Assembly: GCF_013394855.1 (NCBI RefSeq)
Contig: NZ_JABMLK010000002.1
Coordinates: 930,001 to 994,000 of the forward strand
From: Limnobaculum xujianqingii
GTDB lineage: Bacteria; Pseudomonadota; Gammaproteobacteria; Enterobacterales; Enterobacteriaceae
Direction: 5' to 3'
Length of the DNA: 64,000 bases
Part shown: positions 1 through 8,789 of the stretch, one piece after another
How positions within the stretch are numbered: position 1 is the first letter of the stretch
Layout of the letters: every line of letters starts with the position of its first letter
Notes under the pieces: model-generated
Database searches by the model: none
What the model was told of the DNA's origin: nothing
The model's input: the letters and a program-made list of their open reading frames with translations, nothing else
Program-made: the position numbers and the translations under genes

Positions 1-136
1 GTCGGAAAATCGCTAATGCGGTTCCCCAGGCGATACCAAAAACGATCGCGCTGATAGCTATTTTCAGCGTAACCCACATGCCCTCCAGCAGATAAGGCAT
101 GCTTGGAATAATAGTACTCCAGTCAAATTCAAGCAT
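1..136 (-). CDS. gltK: Glutamate/aspartate ABC transporter permease GltK (partial, N-terminus only)
   Basis: Only the first 45 codons lie in the window; the gene continues past base 1. The visible protein starts [20 protein letters not shown] and runs into a first membrane segment, closely matching the N-terminus of GltK, the second permease of the acidic amino acid importer GltIJKL. It begins directly after gltJ: the gltJ stop TAA overlaps an ATG at 137-139, followed by a second in-frame ATG at 134-136. I chose 136 because the family begins M-x-E-F-D-W. Either start implies translational coupling to gltJ. The GGAGG just before the gltJ stop serves as ribosome binding site. Confidence 0.9.
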   Translation of the reverse strand, partial: MLEFDWSTIIPSMPYLLEGMWVTLKIAISAIVFGIAWGTALAIFR

Positions 137-138
137 CA

Positions 139-876
139 TTATCCTCCAAAGGTGCCAGGCAGACGGGTTTTCTTCTCAACCAGCTTCATCAGTCGCATAA
201 CTACGATGTTAATCAATACGTAAGCGACGGTGACAGCAAGGAAGGATTCGTAAGCGTAGCCGGAGTACTCCAACAGCTTGTTTGCCTGCGCAGAAAGTTC
301 AATCAGACCAATGGTTGATGCCACAGCGGAGTTTTTCACCATGTTAAGCATTTCAGAGGTCAACGGTGGAATAATAATGCGGTAAGCGTTAGGTAACAGC
401 ACGTGGCGATATGCCTGAGGCAGGGTTAGCCCTAATGCCAGCGCAGCGCCTCTTTGTCCACGAGGAAGTGACTGAATAGCAGTTCTGACTTGTTCACACA
501 CACGGGCACCAGTAAAGAAGCCCAGACAGCAGACAGAGACCACAAAGAATTGGATATTTGGATCCAGATCGCCTTTAAACCAATCACCAATAGATGCCGG
601 TAATAACTCAGGCACCAACAGATACCAGATAAAAAATTGTACAATTAATGGAACGTTACGAAATAGTGCAACGTACAGGGTTCCCATACCGGAAAGTACA
701 CGGTTAGGAACAGTGCGTAAAATACCAAACAGCGATCCCAGAATAAACGCCAGAATCCATGAGCATATGGACAGTGCTACCGTGACCTGAAAACCAGCCC
801 ACAGCCAATCCAGATAGGTAGTATTTCCAAACGGGGCTTGTTCTAAGAATATTCCCCAATTCCAGTTTCCAAACAT
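139..876 (-). CDS. gltJ: Glutamate/aspartate ABC transporter permease GltJ
   Basis: This is an inner-membrane permease of the GltIJKL importer, which moves glutamate and aspartate from the periplasm with ATP hydrolysed by GltL (outside the window). The 245-residue length matches E. coli GltJ (246). The protein has a HisM-type layout: an N-terminal amphipathic stretch, hydrophobic segments from about residue 25, and the permease EAA loop region around [17 protein letters not shown] (roughly 138-154), which contacts the ATPase. It lies 97 bp downstream of gltI, and a strong stem-loop in that gap probably separates high binding-protein from lower permease expression. The next gene, gltK, overlaps its stop codon. 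Confidence 0.95.
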   Translation of the reverse strand: MFGNWNWGIFLEQAPFGNTTYLDWLWAGFQVTVALSICSWILAFILGSLFGILRTVPNRVLSGMGTLYVALFRNVPLIVQFFIWYLLVPELLPASIGDWFKGDLDPNIQFFVVSVCCLGFFTGARVCEQVRTAIQSLPRGQRGAALALGLTLPQAYRHVLLPNAYRIIIPPLTSEMLNMVKNSAVASTIGLIELSAQANKLLEYSGYAYESFLAVTVAYVLINIVVMRLMKLVEKKTRLPGTFGG

Positions 877-909
877 AACTTAGCCCTTATTATTTCTTTT
901 TATCGGCAT

Positions 910-937
910 CCCTTTACGCCGAATTGAGCGTAAAGGG
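910..937 (-). terminator. gltI-gltJ intercistronic stem-loop (attenuator or mRNA stabiliser)
   Basis: A perfect 10-bp inverted repeat: CCCTTTACGC at 910-919 and GCGTAAAGGG at 928-937, with an 8-nt loop. No T-run follows on the minus strand, so it is more likely a partial terminator or a 3-prime stabiliser of gltI mRNA than a full terminator. This arrangement is common between binding-protein and permease genes. The role is inferred; the hairpin is directly visible. Confidence 0.6.
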
Positions 938-973
938 AGCCAACCTAGAGCCGATAACTGCGATGTAACTCTG

Positions 974-1870
974 TTAGTTCAGGGCTTTATCGTTCGGTGC
1001 TTTAAACAGTTTCTTCATATCTTCTGACAGTTCGAAGTTCATGTTCAGATTCTTCGGTGGAATAGGCTGTTTGAACCATTTGTCATAGGATTTTTCTGCT
1101 GCGCCAGAGGTTTGCGCTTGAGCAATAGTTTCGTCCATCAGCTTTTTAAACTGAGCGTCGCCTTTGCGCAGCATACAACCGTAGGCTTCAAATGATTGTG
1201 GTTTGGCAACAATTTCCCACTGATCCGGTTTCTTAGATTTTGCTCTTTCACCGGCCAGTAATGCGTCATCCATCATGAAGGCAACTGCACGACCGCTTTC
1301 CACAGTACGGAATGCATCACCATGGTCTTTAGCACTGATGATTTTCATGTTTAATTTGTCGGAATCGTTCAGCTTGTTCAGGATAGTTTCTGAAGTGGTA
1401 CCTGAGGTTACCGCAACATTTTTATCTTTCAGATCGGCAAACTCTTTAATGCCAGAATCTTTTTTGGTCAGAAGACGAGTACCGACGACAAACAGAGTGT
1501 TAGAGAAATCAACTTGCTTTTGACGCTCTACGTTATTGGTGGTTGAACCACACTCGAAATCAAAAGTACCGTTCTGCAACAATGGAATACGGTTTTGAGA
1601 GGTAATAGGAATTAATTTGACCTGAAGGTTTGGTAAGTCCAGTTTCTTTTTAACCGCATCAACAATCAGGTTGGAGTAATCTTGTGAATAACCGACAACA
1701 TTCTGCTGATTATCATAGTAAGAGAAAGGAACAGAAGATTCCCGGTGACCAACGGTGATGACTCCCGTGTCTTTAATCTTCTTCAGTGTACCGTCCAAAT
1801 CCTCTGCGTGGAGCGCCGTACTTGTCAGACCCATTAAAACTAGCGGTAGTGCTAACTTGCGTAATTGCAT
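974..1870 (-). CDS. gltI: Glutamate/aspartate periplasmic binding protein GltI
   Basis: This is the solute receptor of the GltIJKL ABC importer; it binds L-glutamate and L-aspartate in the periplasm and delivers them to GltJK. The protein (298 residues) has a Sec signal peptide with a basic N-region, a hydrophobic core and a likely cleavage after LHA at residue 22. The mature part opens with the SBP_bac_3 fold (GVITVGHRESSVPFSYYD), and a later Cys pair fits the family disulfide. ATG is preceded by GAAGGAGTAAGTC, a good ribosome site. It is the first gene of the operon. The upstream region carries an NtrC-like palindrome and a sigma-54 type promoter, suggesting nitrogen control. Confidence 0.95.
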   Translation of the reverse strand: MQLRKLALPLVLMGLTSTALHAEDLDGTLKKIKDTGVITVGHRESSVPFSYYDNQQNVVGYSQDYSNLIVDAVKKKLDLPNLQVKLIPITSQNRIPLLQNGTFDFECGSTTNNVERQKQVDFSNTLFVVGTRLLTKKDSGIKEFADLKDKNVAVTSGTTSETILNKLNDSDKLNMKIISAKDHGDAFRTVESGRAVAFMMDDALLAGERAKSKKPDQWEIVAKPQSFEAYGCMLRKGDAQFKKLMDETIAQAQTSGAAEKSYDKWFKQPIPPKNLNMNFELSEDMKKLFKAPNDKALN

Positions 1871-2066
1871 GACTTACTCCTTCATTGTTATCAGTATGAT
1901 GTTGTAACCGTTTTTTGTTGCCCATCAGTCAGTCTGAAGACTGCCAATGATGTAATTAAAATGTAGTTTAATGCTGTGTTTGTGTAAAACAATTAACACC
2001 TTGTTTACCAGTAATTTGCACCATTAGTGAGCGAATTCACAGATATGCTTGCTTTTAGTGCAAATT

Positions 2067-2083
2067 TGCACCTTATTGGTGCA
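2067..2083. promoter_or_regulatory. Candidate NtrC binding site upstream of gltI
   Basis: TGCACCTTATTGGTGCA is a 17-bp palindrome with perfect TGCACC/GGTGCA arms, matching the known NtrC (GlnG) consensus TGCACC-N5-GGTGCA. A half-matching copy, TGCACC followed by AGTGAGCG, lies at 2017-2033. It sits about 200 bp upstream of gltI. That NtrC acts here is inference from the match. Confidence 0.6.
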
Positions 2084-2149
2084 TTCCATCCTTAACAACC
2101 AGAAATTTCAGGATTATTTTCACCTTTTATCTGGCCTCAATAGATATGT

Positions 2150-2167
2150 AGCAAGGTACGTGCCAAG
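2150..2167 (-). promoter_or_regulatory. Candidate sigma-54 promoter reading toward gltI
   Basis: On the minus strand the bases read CTTGGCACGTACCTTGCT. This contains TGGCACG-N4-TTGCT with exactly ten bases between the -24 GG and -12 GC, a full match to the sigma-54 consensus. A start near 2139 would give gltI an untranslated leader of about 270 nt. The NtrC-like palindrome then lies downstream of the start, which is unusual though enhancer binding proteins can act from there. A sigma-70-like TTTACA-N17-TACATT also occurs nearer the gene, in the 1960-2000 stretch. Confidence 0.5.
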
Positions 2168-2275
2168 TCTGAGATATGTTAATTTTTTGTATAACAGAGG
2201 TGGGATTGATAAAAATGACCAGAAACGGATTGATTACAGAGACAAATATCAAAACGGAGCTGGTCAATATTTGAT

Positions 2276-2309
2276 CTGATATATGATGTACTGAGATATC
2301 ATATATCAG
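2276..2309. promoter_or_regulatory. Perfect 12-bp inverted repeat upstream of the sugar-acid transporter gene (candidate operator)
   Basis: CTGATATATGAT (2276-2287) is repeated inverted as ATCATATATCAG (2298-2309), with a 10-nt centre. It is 73 bp upstream of the MFS transporter start. A related TATATGAT word recurs near 5038 in front of the GntR-family gene of the same cassette. A shared operator for that regulator is a reasonable inference, not shown. The rest of 1871-2382 shows only the sites listed and no convincing gene. Confidence 0.45.
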
Positions 2310-2382
2310 CTCAAGCAAGGGGAGGTTTTTTCAATTAGTTTGGTATCTCATTTCCTGACAATAAGAAAGAGGATAGTGAGAT

Positions 2383-3696
2383 ATGGAGAGACAAACTGAT
2401 ATTCAGATCGGCAGGGATACATTAAAAACCATAGGAAGGCATATTATTCCTTTTGCCTTTATTCTTTATTTTTTCAACTATATGGACCGAGTTAATATCG
2501 GTTTCGCCGCTTTACAAATGAATGTCGATTTGGGGATTTCCAGCGTTCAGTTTGGACAACTTGCATCGGTATTTTTTATTTCTTATCTGGTGTGTCAGAT
2601 ACCCAGCAATATGATGATTCAGAAGTTAGGAGCCAGAAGATGGATTGGCTTTATTCTGATTGCATGGGGCGGGGTAACAACACTGCTGTTTTTTGCCCAA
2701 AGTTTCGAACACCTGCTGGCGGCACGTTTGCTGTTAGGGGTATTCGAAGCCGGTTTCTTCCCCGGGATGATTTACTATCTTGCCTGTTGGTTTCCAGCCA
2801 AAGAGCGTGCACGTGTCACTGCGCTATTTATGATGGCAATCGCGGTTTCGTCTGTGGTGGCTGCACCCATGTCCGGATGGATTATCCAGCATGCCAATTT
2901 CTTTGATCATGCCGGTTGGCGTTGGTTATTTGCCATTGAAGGAATACCGACTGTTCTGCTTGGGGTTCTGACCTTTTATGTACTTTATGATCGCCCTCAG
3001 GATGCCCCTTGGTTAACTGACAAACAAAAATCATGGCTGGTTGCTGAGTTAAACACGGAAACTCAGGGACAACCTGCGGGCAATTCAATGACGTTTTGGC
3101 AAATTGTTCGTAATCCGATTTTATGGCGTCTGTCGTTTGTTTATATGTTTGTTCAGGCTGCTTCTCAGGCCAGTAATTACTGGTTGCCGGGGCAGGTAAA
3201 GGGATTTACCTCCGGCCTGACGGATACTCATGTTGGTTTGATTATGGCGGTACCTTTCCTGTGTGCCATGTTTGCTATGCCTTTATGGGGAGCGCATTCA
3301 GATAAGCAAGGTGAACGAAAATTCCATGCGGCACTTCCTATGCTACTGGCTGGCGCGGCGTTTTTAGTTATCGCTACCGCTGATTCTATGTCGATTCGTA
3401 TGTTCGGTATGGTGTTGTTTGGTGTCGGTATCCTCAGTTATTACGGTCCTTTCTGGGCTATCCCTTCCATGTTGTTATCACCAGCCGGTTTAGCTATCAG
3501 CATTGCGGTTATTAACTCTTGCTCCAGCCTGGGAGGATTCTTCGCCAATTTAGGATTGGGGTATGTGGCTAAATCCTATGGTTCTTATGGTGTCTTTGTG
3601 GTGGAAGCAATCCTGTGTGTTATTTCCAGCGTGTTGCTCATCACCATGCGAATTCCTCGGGTGAAAGCCAAAGAGGCTAAAGCCGTAACGGCATAA
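2383..3696 (+). CDS. MFS transporter, anion:cation symporter family (probable sugar-acid uptake)
   Basis: A 437-residue major facilitator with about 12 membrane segments. It has the hallmark FNYMDRVNIGFAALQMNVDL motif near residues 27-46 that marks the anion:cation symporter (ACS) group, which includes the D-galactonate, glucarate and rhamnonate carriers DgoT, GudP and RhmT. A long hydrophilic loop around 185-230 joins the two six-helix halves. The start ATG at 2383 follows AGAAAGAGGATAGTGAGAT, a plausible ribosome site. The gene is 44 bp upstream of an enolase-superfamily dehydratase on the same strand, so the pair probably imports and dehydrates one aldonate. The exact substrate cannot be read from the sequence. 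Confidence 0.85.
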   Translation: MERQTDIQIGRDTLKTIGRHIIPFAFILYFFNYMDRVNIGFAALQMNVDLGISSVQFGQLASVFFISYLVCQIPSNMMIQKLGARRWIGFILIAWGGVTTLLFFAQSFEHLLAARLLLGVFEAGFFPGMIYYLACWFPAKERARVTALFMMAIAVSSVVAAPMSGWIIQHANFFDHAGWRWLFAIEGIPTVLLGVLTFYVLYDRPQDAPWLTDKQKSWLVAELNTETQGQPAGNSMTFWQIVRNPILWRLSFVYMFVQAASQASNYWLPGQVKGFTSGLTDTHVGLIMAVPFLCAMFAMPLWGAHSDKQGERKFHAALPMLLAGAAFLVIATADSMSIRMFGMVLFGVGILSYYGPFWAIPSMLLSPAGLAISIAVINSCSSLGGFFANLGLGYVAKSYGSYGVFVVEAILCVISSVLLITMRIPRVKAKEAKAVTA

Positions 3697-3740
3697 ATTC
3701 CCCTGTAACCCATTATTTATATGACAGGACGGAGAGTTGT

Positions 3741-4946
3741 ATGAAAATTACCAGCGTTGAAATTTTTGATTGTGAGGTTAATCGCCGGGATCCGAGAATG
3801 GCGCGTTTTAATCCGGTAATGGTACGTATCAACACCGATGCCGGTATTAGCGGTATCGGGGAAGTAGGTTTAGCTTATGGTGCAGGGGCTAAAGCCGGTG
3901 TCGGTATTTTGCGTGATTTGGCACCGAGAATAGTAGGCAAAGATCCCATGAAGTCAGAGGCTATTTGGGAGAATTTGTTTAGAGCTACATTCTGGGGAAT
4001 GGGCGGCGGTAACGTCTTCTATGCCGGTATGAGCGCCATTGATATTGCATTATGGGATATCAAAGGCAAAGTACTGAATGCGCCGATCTATCAGTTGCTG
4101 GGAGGCAAGACCAATGAGAAATTGCGCGCCTATGCCAGCCAATTGCAGTTTGGCTGGAGTGATACTTTCCAGATGTTAACCACGCCGGAACAGTATGCCG
4201 ATGCGGCCCGTAAAGCTATTGCAGAAGGGTATACCGCGATTAAAGTCGATCCATTACAGGTCGATCGTAATGGGGGGCCACCGTTAGATTGGGAGATTAA
4301 CCAGAACTATTTTGGTCTGTTGCTTACCGATCAGCTGCGTATGGGGGAAGAGCGTATTGCTGCTATGCGGGAAGCCGTTGGACCCGATGTGGATATCATC
4401 GTGGAAATCCATTCTCTGTTGGGAACCAACTCTGCCATTCAATTTGCCCGAGCTATTGAGAAATACAATATCTTCTTTTATGAAGAGCCGGTTCATCCAC
4501 TTAATAGCGATAATATGGCGCTGGTTGCTCGTAGTATCAATATTCCTGTGGCCACGGGAGAGCGTTCATATACCCGTTGGGGATATCGGGAATTATTTGA
4601 GAAACAGAGCGTAGCCGTAGTACAGCCTGATTTGTGCCTGTGTGGAGGCATTACCGAAGGTAAGAAGATTTGTGATTATGCCAACATTTATGATGCAACG
4701 GTTCAAATTCACGTTTGTGGCGGGCCTGTATCGATGGCGGCATCATTGCATATGGAAGCGGCTATCCCTAACTTCATTATTCATGAGCACCATACCCATG
4801 GTTTGAAAGCCTGTATTCGTGAGCTTTGTACCAACGACTATCAACCGGTTAATGGCTATTACTCTATTCCCGATCTACCCGGGTTAGGGCAGGAGCTTAA
4901 TGAGAATATTGTGAAGGATTATCTGGCCTATACCATTACGGCTTAG
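3741..4946 (+). CDS. Mandelate racemase/enolase-superfamily sugar-acid dehydratase (DgoD-like)
   Basis: A 401-residue protein of the mandelate racemase/muconate lactonizing family, most like D-galactonate and mannonate dehydratases, which remove water from an aldonate to give a 2-keto-3-deoxy sugar acid. The N-terminal capping domain ends near residue 115 (ALWDIKGKVLNAPIYQLLGG). The barrel carries metal ligands Glu222 (VEIHS), Glu248 (FYEEP) and Glu274 (ATGER). His224, two residues after the first ligand, and His324 (VQIHVCGGP) fit the acid and base positions of the DgoD group. The start follows GGACGGAGAGTTGT. Its operon partner is the MFS carrier upstream. The substrate remains uncertain. 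Confidence 0.82.
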   Translation: MKITSVEIFDCEVNRRDPRMARFNPVMVRINTDAGISGIGEVGLAYGAGAKAGVGILRDLAPRIVGKDPMKSEAIWENLFRATFWGMGGGNVFYAGMSAIDIALWDIKGKVLNAPIYQLLGGKTNEKLRAYASQLQFGWSDTFQMLTTPEQYADAARKAIAEGYTAIKVDPLQVDRNGGPPLDWEINQNYFGLLLTDQLRMGEERIAAMREAVGPDVDIIVEIHSLLGTNSAIQFARAIEKYNIFFYEEPVHPLNSDNMALVARSINIPVATGERSYTRWGYRELFEKQSVAVVQPDLCLCGGITEGKKICDYANIYDATVQIHVCGGPVSMAASLHMEAAIPNFIIHEHHTHGLKACIRELCTNDYQPVNGYYSIPDLPGLGQELNENIVKDYLAYTITA

Positions 4947-4963
4947 TTGCTTGTTTATCATCT

Positions 4964-4990
4964 GCCCCGCCCGGATTCTGTGGGTGGGGC
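4964..4990 (+). terminator. GC-rich stem-loop after the dehydratase gene
   Basis: GCCCCGCCC (4964-4972) pairs with GGGTGGGGC (4982-4990) through one G-T wobble; only scattered T follows. It is a likely weak terminator between the catabolic pair and the regulator gene. Confidence 0.5.
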
Positions 4991-5165
4991 GCTTATTCTG
5001 AAAGTATGATGCCATCGCTATATTTTCTTATCGCATAGTATATGATTCGCCTGATTGACAGATAAGAAGATAGTTTCGTTACAGGTCTTGGCGATCCAAC
5101 CAGTCGGACGGCTTCAAGGCTGAAACATAGCAATCATTGACAAGATAGCTACAGCGAGGTCGACT

Positions 5166-5828
5166 ATGCATTTAGAGATCCCAAAAACGTTAACCGAAAT
5201 AGCTGCGGATAAAATTCGTCAGATGATCATCTCCGGCGAGTTTGAGTTTGGGCAACAGGTGACGGAAAGCCAACTTTCAGAACTGTTTGGATTAAGCAAA
5301 ACTCCTGTCCGCGAAGCATTATTACGCCTTTGCTCTGAACATTTAATTGAGATTCGTCCACGCTGTGGCACTTTTATCTGTCGTTTGACTGCGGAAGAAA
5401 TTGATAATATTAGCGAATTAAGAATTGCCCTGGAGACTTGTGCGATTCAAAGTGCGTTAAATAAGAACCGCGAAAAGTTGCTTACCGAACTACAACAAAA
5501 TATTCAATGTTGTGAACCTTTTTTACTAAAACCCGATCGTGAAGCTTATCTGGCTTTAGATACCGCTTTTCACCGCTCATTGCTTAAGTTTGCCAATAAT
5601 CCCTATTTAATGGATATGCATCGCAACACCACCACCAAGGTATTAGCCATGCGTAACCGGCTCACATTCTCTCAGGAATATATAACCCGATCGATTCAGG
5701 AACATAAGGAAATTGTTGAGGGATTGAGCAGTAATGATTCAGAGCAGGCATGTAGGGTACTTAAACAGCATATCAACAGCGGTTTTACCGTACGGGCTAA
5801 ACGATTATTGAGTGATGTTGCAGAATAG
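5166..5828 (+). CDS. GntR-family regulator, FCD (FadR-C-terminal) subgroup
   Basis: A 220-residue transcription factor. The N-terminal winged helix (about residues 5-70) includes the GntR signature SELFGLSKTPVREALLRL and the wing RPRCGTF. The C-terminal helical FCD domain has metal/ligand histidines and Asp in DTAFHRSLL, EHKEIVEG and QHINSG, as in regulators that bind sugar acids or their products. It lies just downstream of the transporter and dehydratase genes on the same strand and is probably their local repressor. The perfect palindrome at 2276-2309 and TATATGAT near 5038 are candidate targets. The effector is unknown. Confidence 0.85.
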   Translation: MHLEIPKTLTEIAADKIRQMIISGEFEFGQQVTESQLSELFGLSKTPVREALLRLCSEHLIEIRPRCGTFICRLTAEEIDNISELRIALETCAIQSALNKNREKLLTELQQNIQCCEPFLLKPDREAYLALDTAFHRSLLKFANNPYLMDMHRNTTTKVLAMRNRLTFSQEYITRSIQEHKEIVEGLSSNDSEQACRVLKQHINSGFTVRAKRLLSDVAE

Positions 5829-5861
5829 CGGGCTACAGAAATAACGAACCTGTAGCCCGCT
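5827..5861. terminator. Bidirectional stem-loop between the GntR gene and lnt
   Basis: A perfect 12-bp stem, AGCGGGCTACAG (5827-5838) with CTGTAGCCCGCT (5850-5861), and an 11-nt loop. It sits between two convergent genes and overlaps the GntR stop codon. No T-run is seen on either strand, so termination is inferred from position and stability. Confidence 0.55.
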
Positions 5862-5869
5862 GAGGCATT

Positions 5870-7399
5870 CTACTTTGAACGGCGGGACAACAGCCAGGAA
5901 CCACCAGCCAGCAGTAAAGTTATTAACCATACTGGTAATGATCCCCAACGGGCATAAGGTGTCATACCCGTTGTTGGTGCGACCTTCACTTCCAGTACCT
6001 GACGTTTAAATTGTGGAATCTGGTCAATCACATCACCGCTGGCATTAATTGCCGCAGTCACGCCATTGTTAGTACCACGCAGCATTGGACGACCCAATTC
6101 TAATGCTCTCATGCGCGCCATCTGGAAGTGCTGTAATGGGCCAATAGAGTCGCCAAACCAGGCATCGTTGGAAATGGTTAACAGGAAGTCGGTATCCGGT
6201 GTGAAGTTATCTCTTACTTGCTGACCAATGATCACTTCATAGCAAATAACGCTGGTGATTTTATATCCGGCGACATCAATCGGGGCTTGCAGATAATTAC
6301 CTTCGCTGATTGATGACATCGGTAAATCAAAGAAAGCGGCCAGCGGGCGAAGAATTGACTCAAAAGGTACATATTCGCCGAAGATAACCAAATGGTGCTT
6401 ATTGTATCGGTTAGTACCGCCGTACTGATAAGGCTGCTGGTTGCCCAATACAATCAGGGTATTGTAGTAATCAGAACGCTGTGGCGTGGTTCGATAATCG
6501 ATAATACCGGTGATTAGCGTTGAGTTATTTTCACGGAAAGTCCTATCCAACGTGGATAAGAATGAAGCCTGTCTGGTTTCTATATCCGGAATTGCCGCTT
6601 CAGGCCAAATAATAATTCGTGATTTGCCAATATAAGGTCTGGACTCATTTACATAAGCTTCCAGAGTAGGCAGCAGATGGTTAGGGTTCCATTTTAATGA
6701 CTGGGCAATATTTCCCTGCACTAAAGCGATATCAACGGCACGTTCCGGCTGTTCGGTAAACCATTGCACCTGCTTGAGAGGCCAGGGTAGCAAAATGCAG
6801 AGGATGGCGATAATGGCGGGCAAAATCCGCCGCTGACAAATAGCCAATACCAGCAGGCCGCTGGTAGCAACCATCAACATATTGATAGCATCAACACCCA
6901 GCAGTGGTGCAATGCCTTTCAGCGGTCCATCGACCTGACTGTAGCCAAATTGTACCCAGGGAAATCCGGTAAAAACCCAACCGCGTAAAAATTCGGTAAC
7001 CTGCCAGAGAGCAGGGGCCGCCAAAGCCAGACGCCAGACGGTAGTTTTTGGCCAGAAACGTGCCAGTAACCAACCAAATAGCATCGGATAAAGGGACAGA
7101 TAGGCTGCCAGCAGTAATACCAACCCGATACTGATTGGCATCGGCAGACCACCAAACTGGTCAATGCTGACGTAAACCCAGTGAATGCCGGACAGGAACA
7201 GACCCAATCCCCAATAAAAACCAACCGACATGGCCTGCCTGGGCGTACGGTTTAGCGTCAGGGCTAATAAGCCACATAGCGAAATCAGCGCCACAGGCCA
7301 CAGGTCGAAAGGGGAAAGTGAAAGGGTGCCACAGGCACCTAAAATTAACGCCAGCGGTAATCTAATCCGCTGGCGGTCAAAAATATGGGCTACAGCCAT
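5870..7399 (-). CDS. lnt: Apolipoprotein N-acyltransferase Lnt
   Basis: This enzyme adds the third acyl chain to the N-terminal cysteine of outer-membrane lipoproteins, the last step of lipoprotein maturation, at the periplasmic face of the inner membrane. The protein has 509 residues (E. coli 512). About seven hydrophobic segments precede and follow a nitrilase-like domain, and the catalytic triad can be placed at Glu267 (IIWPEAAI), Lys334 (RYNKHHL) and Cys386 (VICYEVI). It is the last gene of the minus-strand ybeZ-ybeY-corC-lnt operon, 7 bp after corC. The Pal lipoprotein at the other end of this window is a likely substrate. Confidence 0.97.
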   Translation of the reverse strand: MAVAHIFDRQRIRLPLALILGACGTLSLSPFDLWPVALISLCGLLALTLNRTPRQAMSVGFYWGLGLFLSGIHWVYVSIDQFGGLPMPISIGLVLLLAAYLSLYPMLFGWLLARFWPKTTVWRLALAAPALWQVTEFLRGWVFTGFPWVQFGYSQVDGPLKGIAPLLGVDAINMLMVATSGLLVLAICQRRILPAIIAILCILLPWPLKQVQWFTEQPERAVDIALVQGNIAQSLKWNPNHLLPTLEAYVNESRPYIGKSRIIIWPEAAIPDIETRQASFLSTLDRTFRENNSTLITGIIDYRTTPQRSDYYNTLIVLGNQQPYQYGGTNRYNKHHLVIFGEYVPFESILRPLAAFFDLPMSSISEGNYLQAPIDVAGYKITSVICYEVIIGQQVRDNFTPDTDFLLTISNDAWFGDSIGPLQHFQMARMRALELGRPMLRGTNNGVTAAINASGDVIDQIPQFKRQVLEVKVAPTTGMTPYARWGSLPVWLITLLLAGGSWLLSRRSK

Positions 7400-7406
7400 G
7401 TGATAT

Positions 7407-8285
7407 TTAATCTTCTAACTGTGGTTGTGGTGATTCATTAGGAATCGTGACGTGTACCTGAATAATGCGCCGGCTATCAGCCATAGCGACTTTAAACTGG
7501 TAACCCTCAATAGAGATGATCTCTCCCCGTGATGGCAGATGACCAAAGGCTTGCATCACCAGACCACCGATAGTATCGACCTCTTCATCACTGAAGTTGG
7601 TAGAGAAAACCTCATTAAACTCTTCTATCGGCGTTAAGGCTCTGACGGTGAAAGTATGCTTGCTCAGTTGGCGCACATCCCGGTCTTCCACATCATCATA
7701 TTCATCCTCGATTTCACCAACAATCAACTCAAGAATATCTTCGATGGTAACCAGGCCAGAAACGCCGCCGAATTCATCAATCACAATCGCCATATGGTAG
7801 CGTTGTGAACGAAACTCTTTCAGCATGCGGTCAACACGCTTACTTTCTGGCACCACTACCGCCGGGCGAAGAACCTGATCGATAGTAAAAGGCTGAGAAT
7901 CTTTACTCATAAATGGCAATAAATCTTTTGCCATTAAAATGCCTTCAATATGGTCTTTGTCTTCGCTGATCACCGGGAAGCGGGAGTGGGCTGATTCGAT
8001 AATCACCTCCAGACACTCTTCCAACGGTTGATTACGTTTTAAGGTAATCATCTGGGAACGTGGGATCATAATATCGCGAACGCGTTGTTCAGCGATATCC
8101 ATGACACCTTCCAGCATATCGCGGGTATCAGGATCGATAAGATCGTTTTGTTCTGAATCGCGGATAAGTTCGACTAAGTCGCCGCGGTTTTTAGGCTCGC
8201 TATGAAAAAACTGGCCAAGAATCAGTGAAAAGAAGCCCTTTTTGGGTCCAGGGCTATCGTTACTTTGTGAATGATCGTCGCTCAT
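7407..8285 (-). CDS. corC: CorC/HlyC-family CBS-domain protein (YbeX)
   Basis: A 292-residue cytosolic protein with two CBS domains (about 70-190; [12 protein letters not shown] and later [13 protein letters not shown]) followed by the CorC_HlyC domain (about 205-285, ending in the EGYQFKV segment). E. coli YbeX/CorC has been linked to magnesium and cobalt efflux and more recently to ribosome metabolism; which applies here is not shown by sequence. It sits between ybeY and lnt in the conserved operon, with short gaps suggesting one transcript. The start ATG at 8285 lies 18 bp after the ybeY stop. Confidence 0.93.
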   Translation of the reverse strand: MSDDHSQSNDSPGPKKGFFSLILGQFFHSEPKNRGDLVELIRDSEQNDLIDPDTRDMLEGVMDIAEQRVRDIMIPRSQMITLKRNQPLEECLEVIIESAHSRFPVISEDKDHIEGILMAKDLLPFMSKDSQPFTIDQVLRPAVVVPESKRVDRMLKEFRSQRYHMAIVIDEFGGVSGLVTIEDILELIVGEIEDEYDDVEDRDVRQLSKHTFTVRALTPIEEFNEVFSTNFSDEEVDTIGGLVMQAFGHLPSRGEIISIEGYQFKVAMADSRRIIQVHVTIPNESPQPQLED

Positions 8286-8303
8286 GCATTCTTTATTAGT
8301 TAG

Positions 8304-8777
8304 TTAGACTGCGTCTTTTTCTGAGGCATAAGGGTCAGGATAACCTAACTCTTGCATAATCTCAGTCTCTAAAGACTCCATTTCTTCTGCATCATCATCA
8401 ATGATGTGATCATACCCTAACAGATGGAGGCTACCATGGACAACCATATGAGCCCAATGTGCGAGTAAAATCTTATTTTGTTCACTTGCTTCCTTTTCGA
8501 CTACCTGGCGGCAAATGATCAAATCCCCCAACAGCGGCATTTCCATGCCGGGTGGAGCCTCAAAAGGAAATGATAGCACATTGGTCGGCTTATCCATGCC
8601 TCTGTAAGTATGATTCAGCTGGTGGCTCTCTTCAATATCCACCAGACGGACGGTGACTTCGGCTTCTAACTGAAAAGGAAGCACCGCTGCATCCAGCCAG
8701 CGTTGAATCTCTTGCTCATCAGGTAGCCCCTGAGAGTTCTCACAGGCTACCTGCAAATCTAAAATTACATGATCCAT
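8304..8777 (-). CDS. ybeY: Endoribonuclease/rRNA maturation factor YbeY
   Basis: YbeY is a metal-dependent RNase needed for 16S rRNA 3-prime processing and ribosome quality control. The zinc motif [11 protein letters not shown] is intact. I chose the ATG at 8777 over an in-frame TTG at 8789 because AAGG lies five bases before it. It also places the three histidines at 114, 118 and 124, the same numbers as in E. coli, and gives 157 residues. The upstream ybeZ stop is only 12 bp away. The TRAM-free, single-domain layout is normal for the family. Confidence 0.95.
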   Translation of the reverse strand: MDHVILDLQVACENSQGLPDEQEIQRWLDAAVLPFQLEAEVTVRLVDIEESHQLNHTYRGMDKPTNVLSFPFEAPPGMEMPLLGDLIICRQVVEKEASEQNKILLAHWAHMVVHGSLHLLGYDHIIDDDAEEMESLETEIMQELGYPDPYASEKDAV

Positions 8778-8789
8778 ATCTGCCTTCAA

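Noticed and set aside
2049..2318. Overlapping open frames on both strands upstream of the MFS gene
   Set aside because: They overlap each other and the NtrC, sigma-54 and palindrome motifs, lack ribosome sites and have no protein-like composition.
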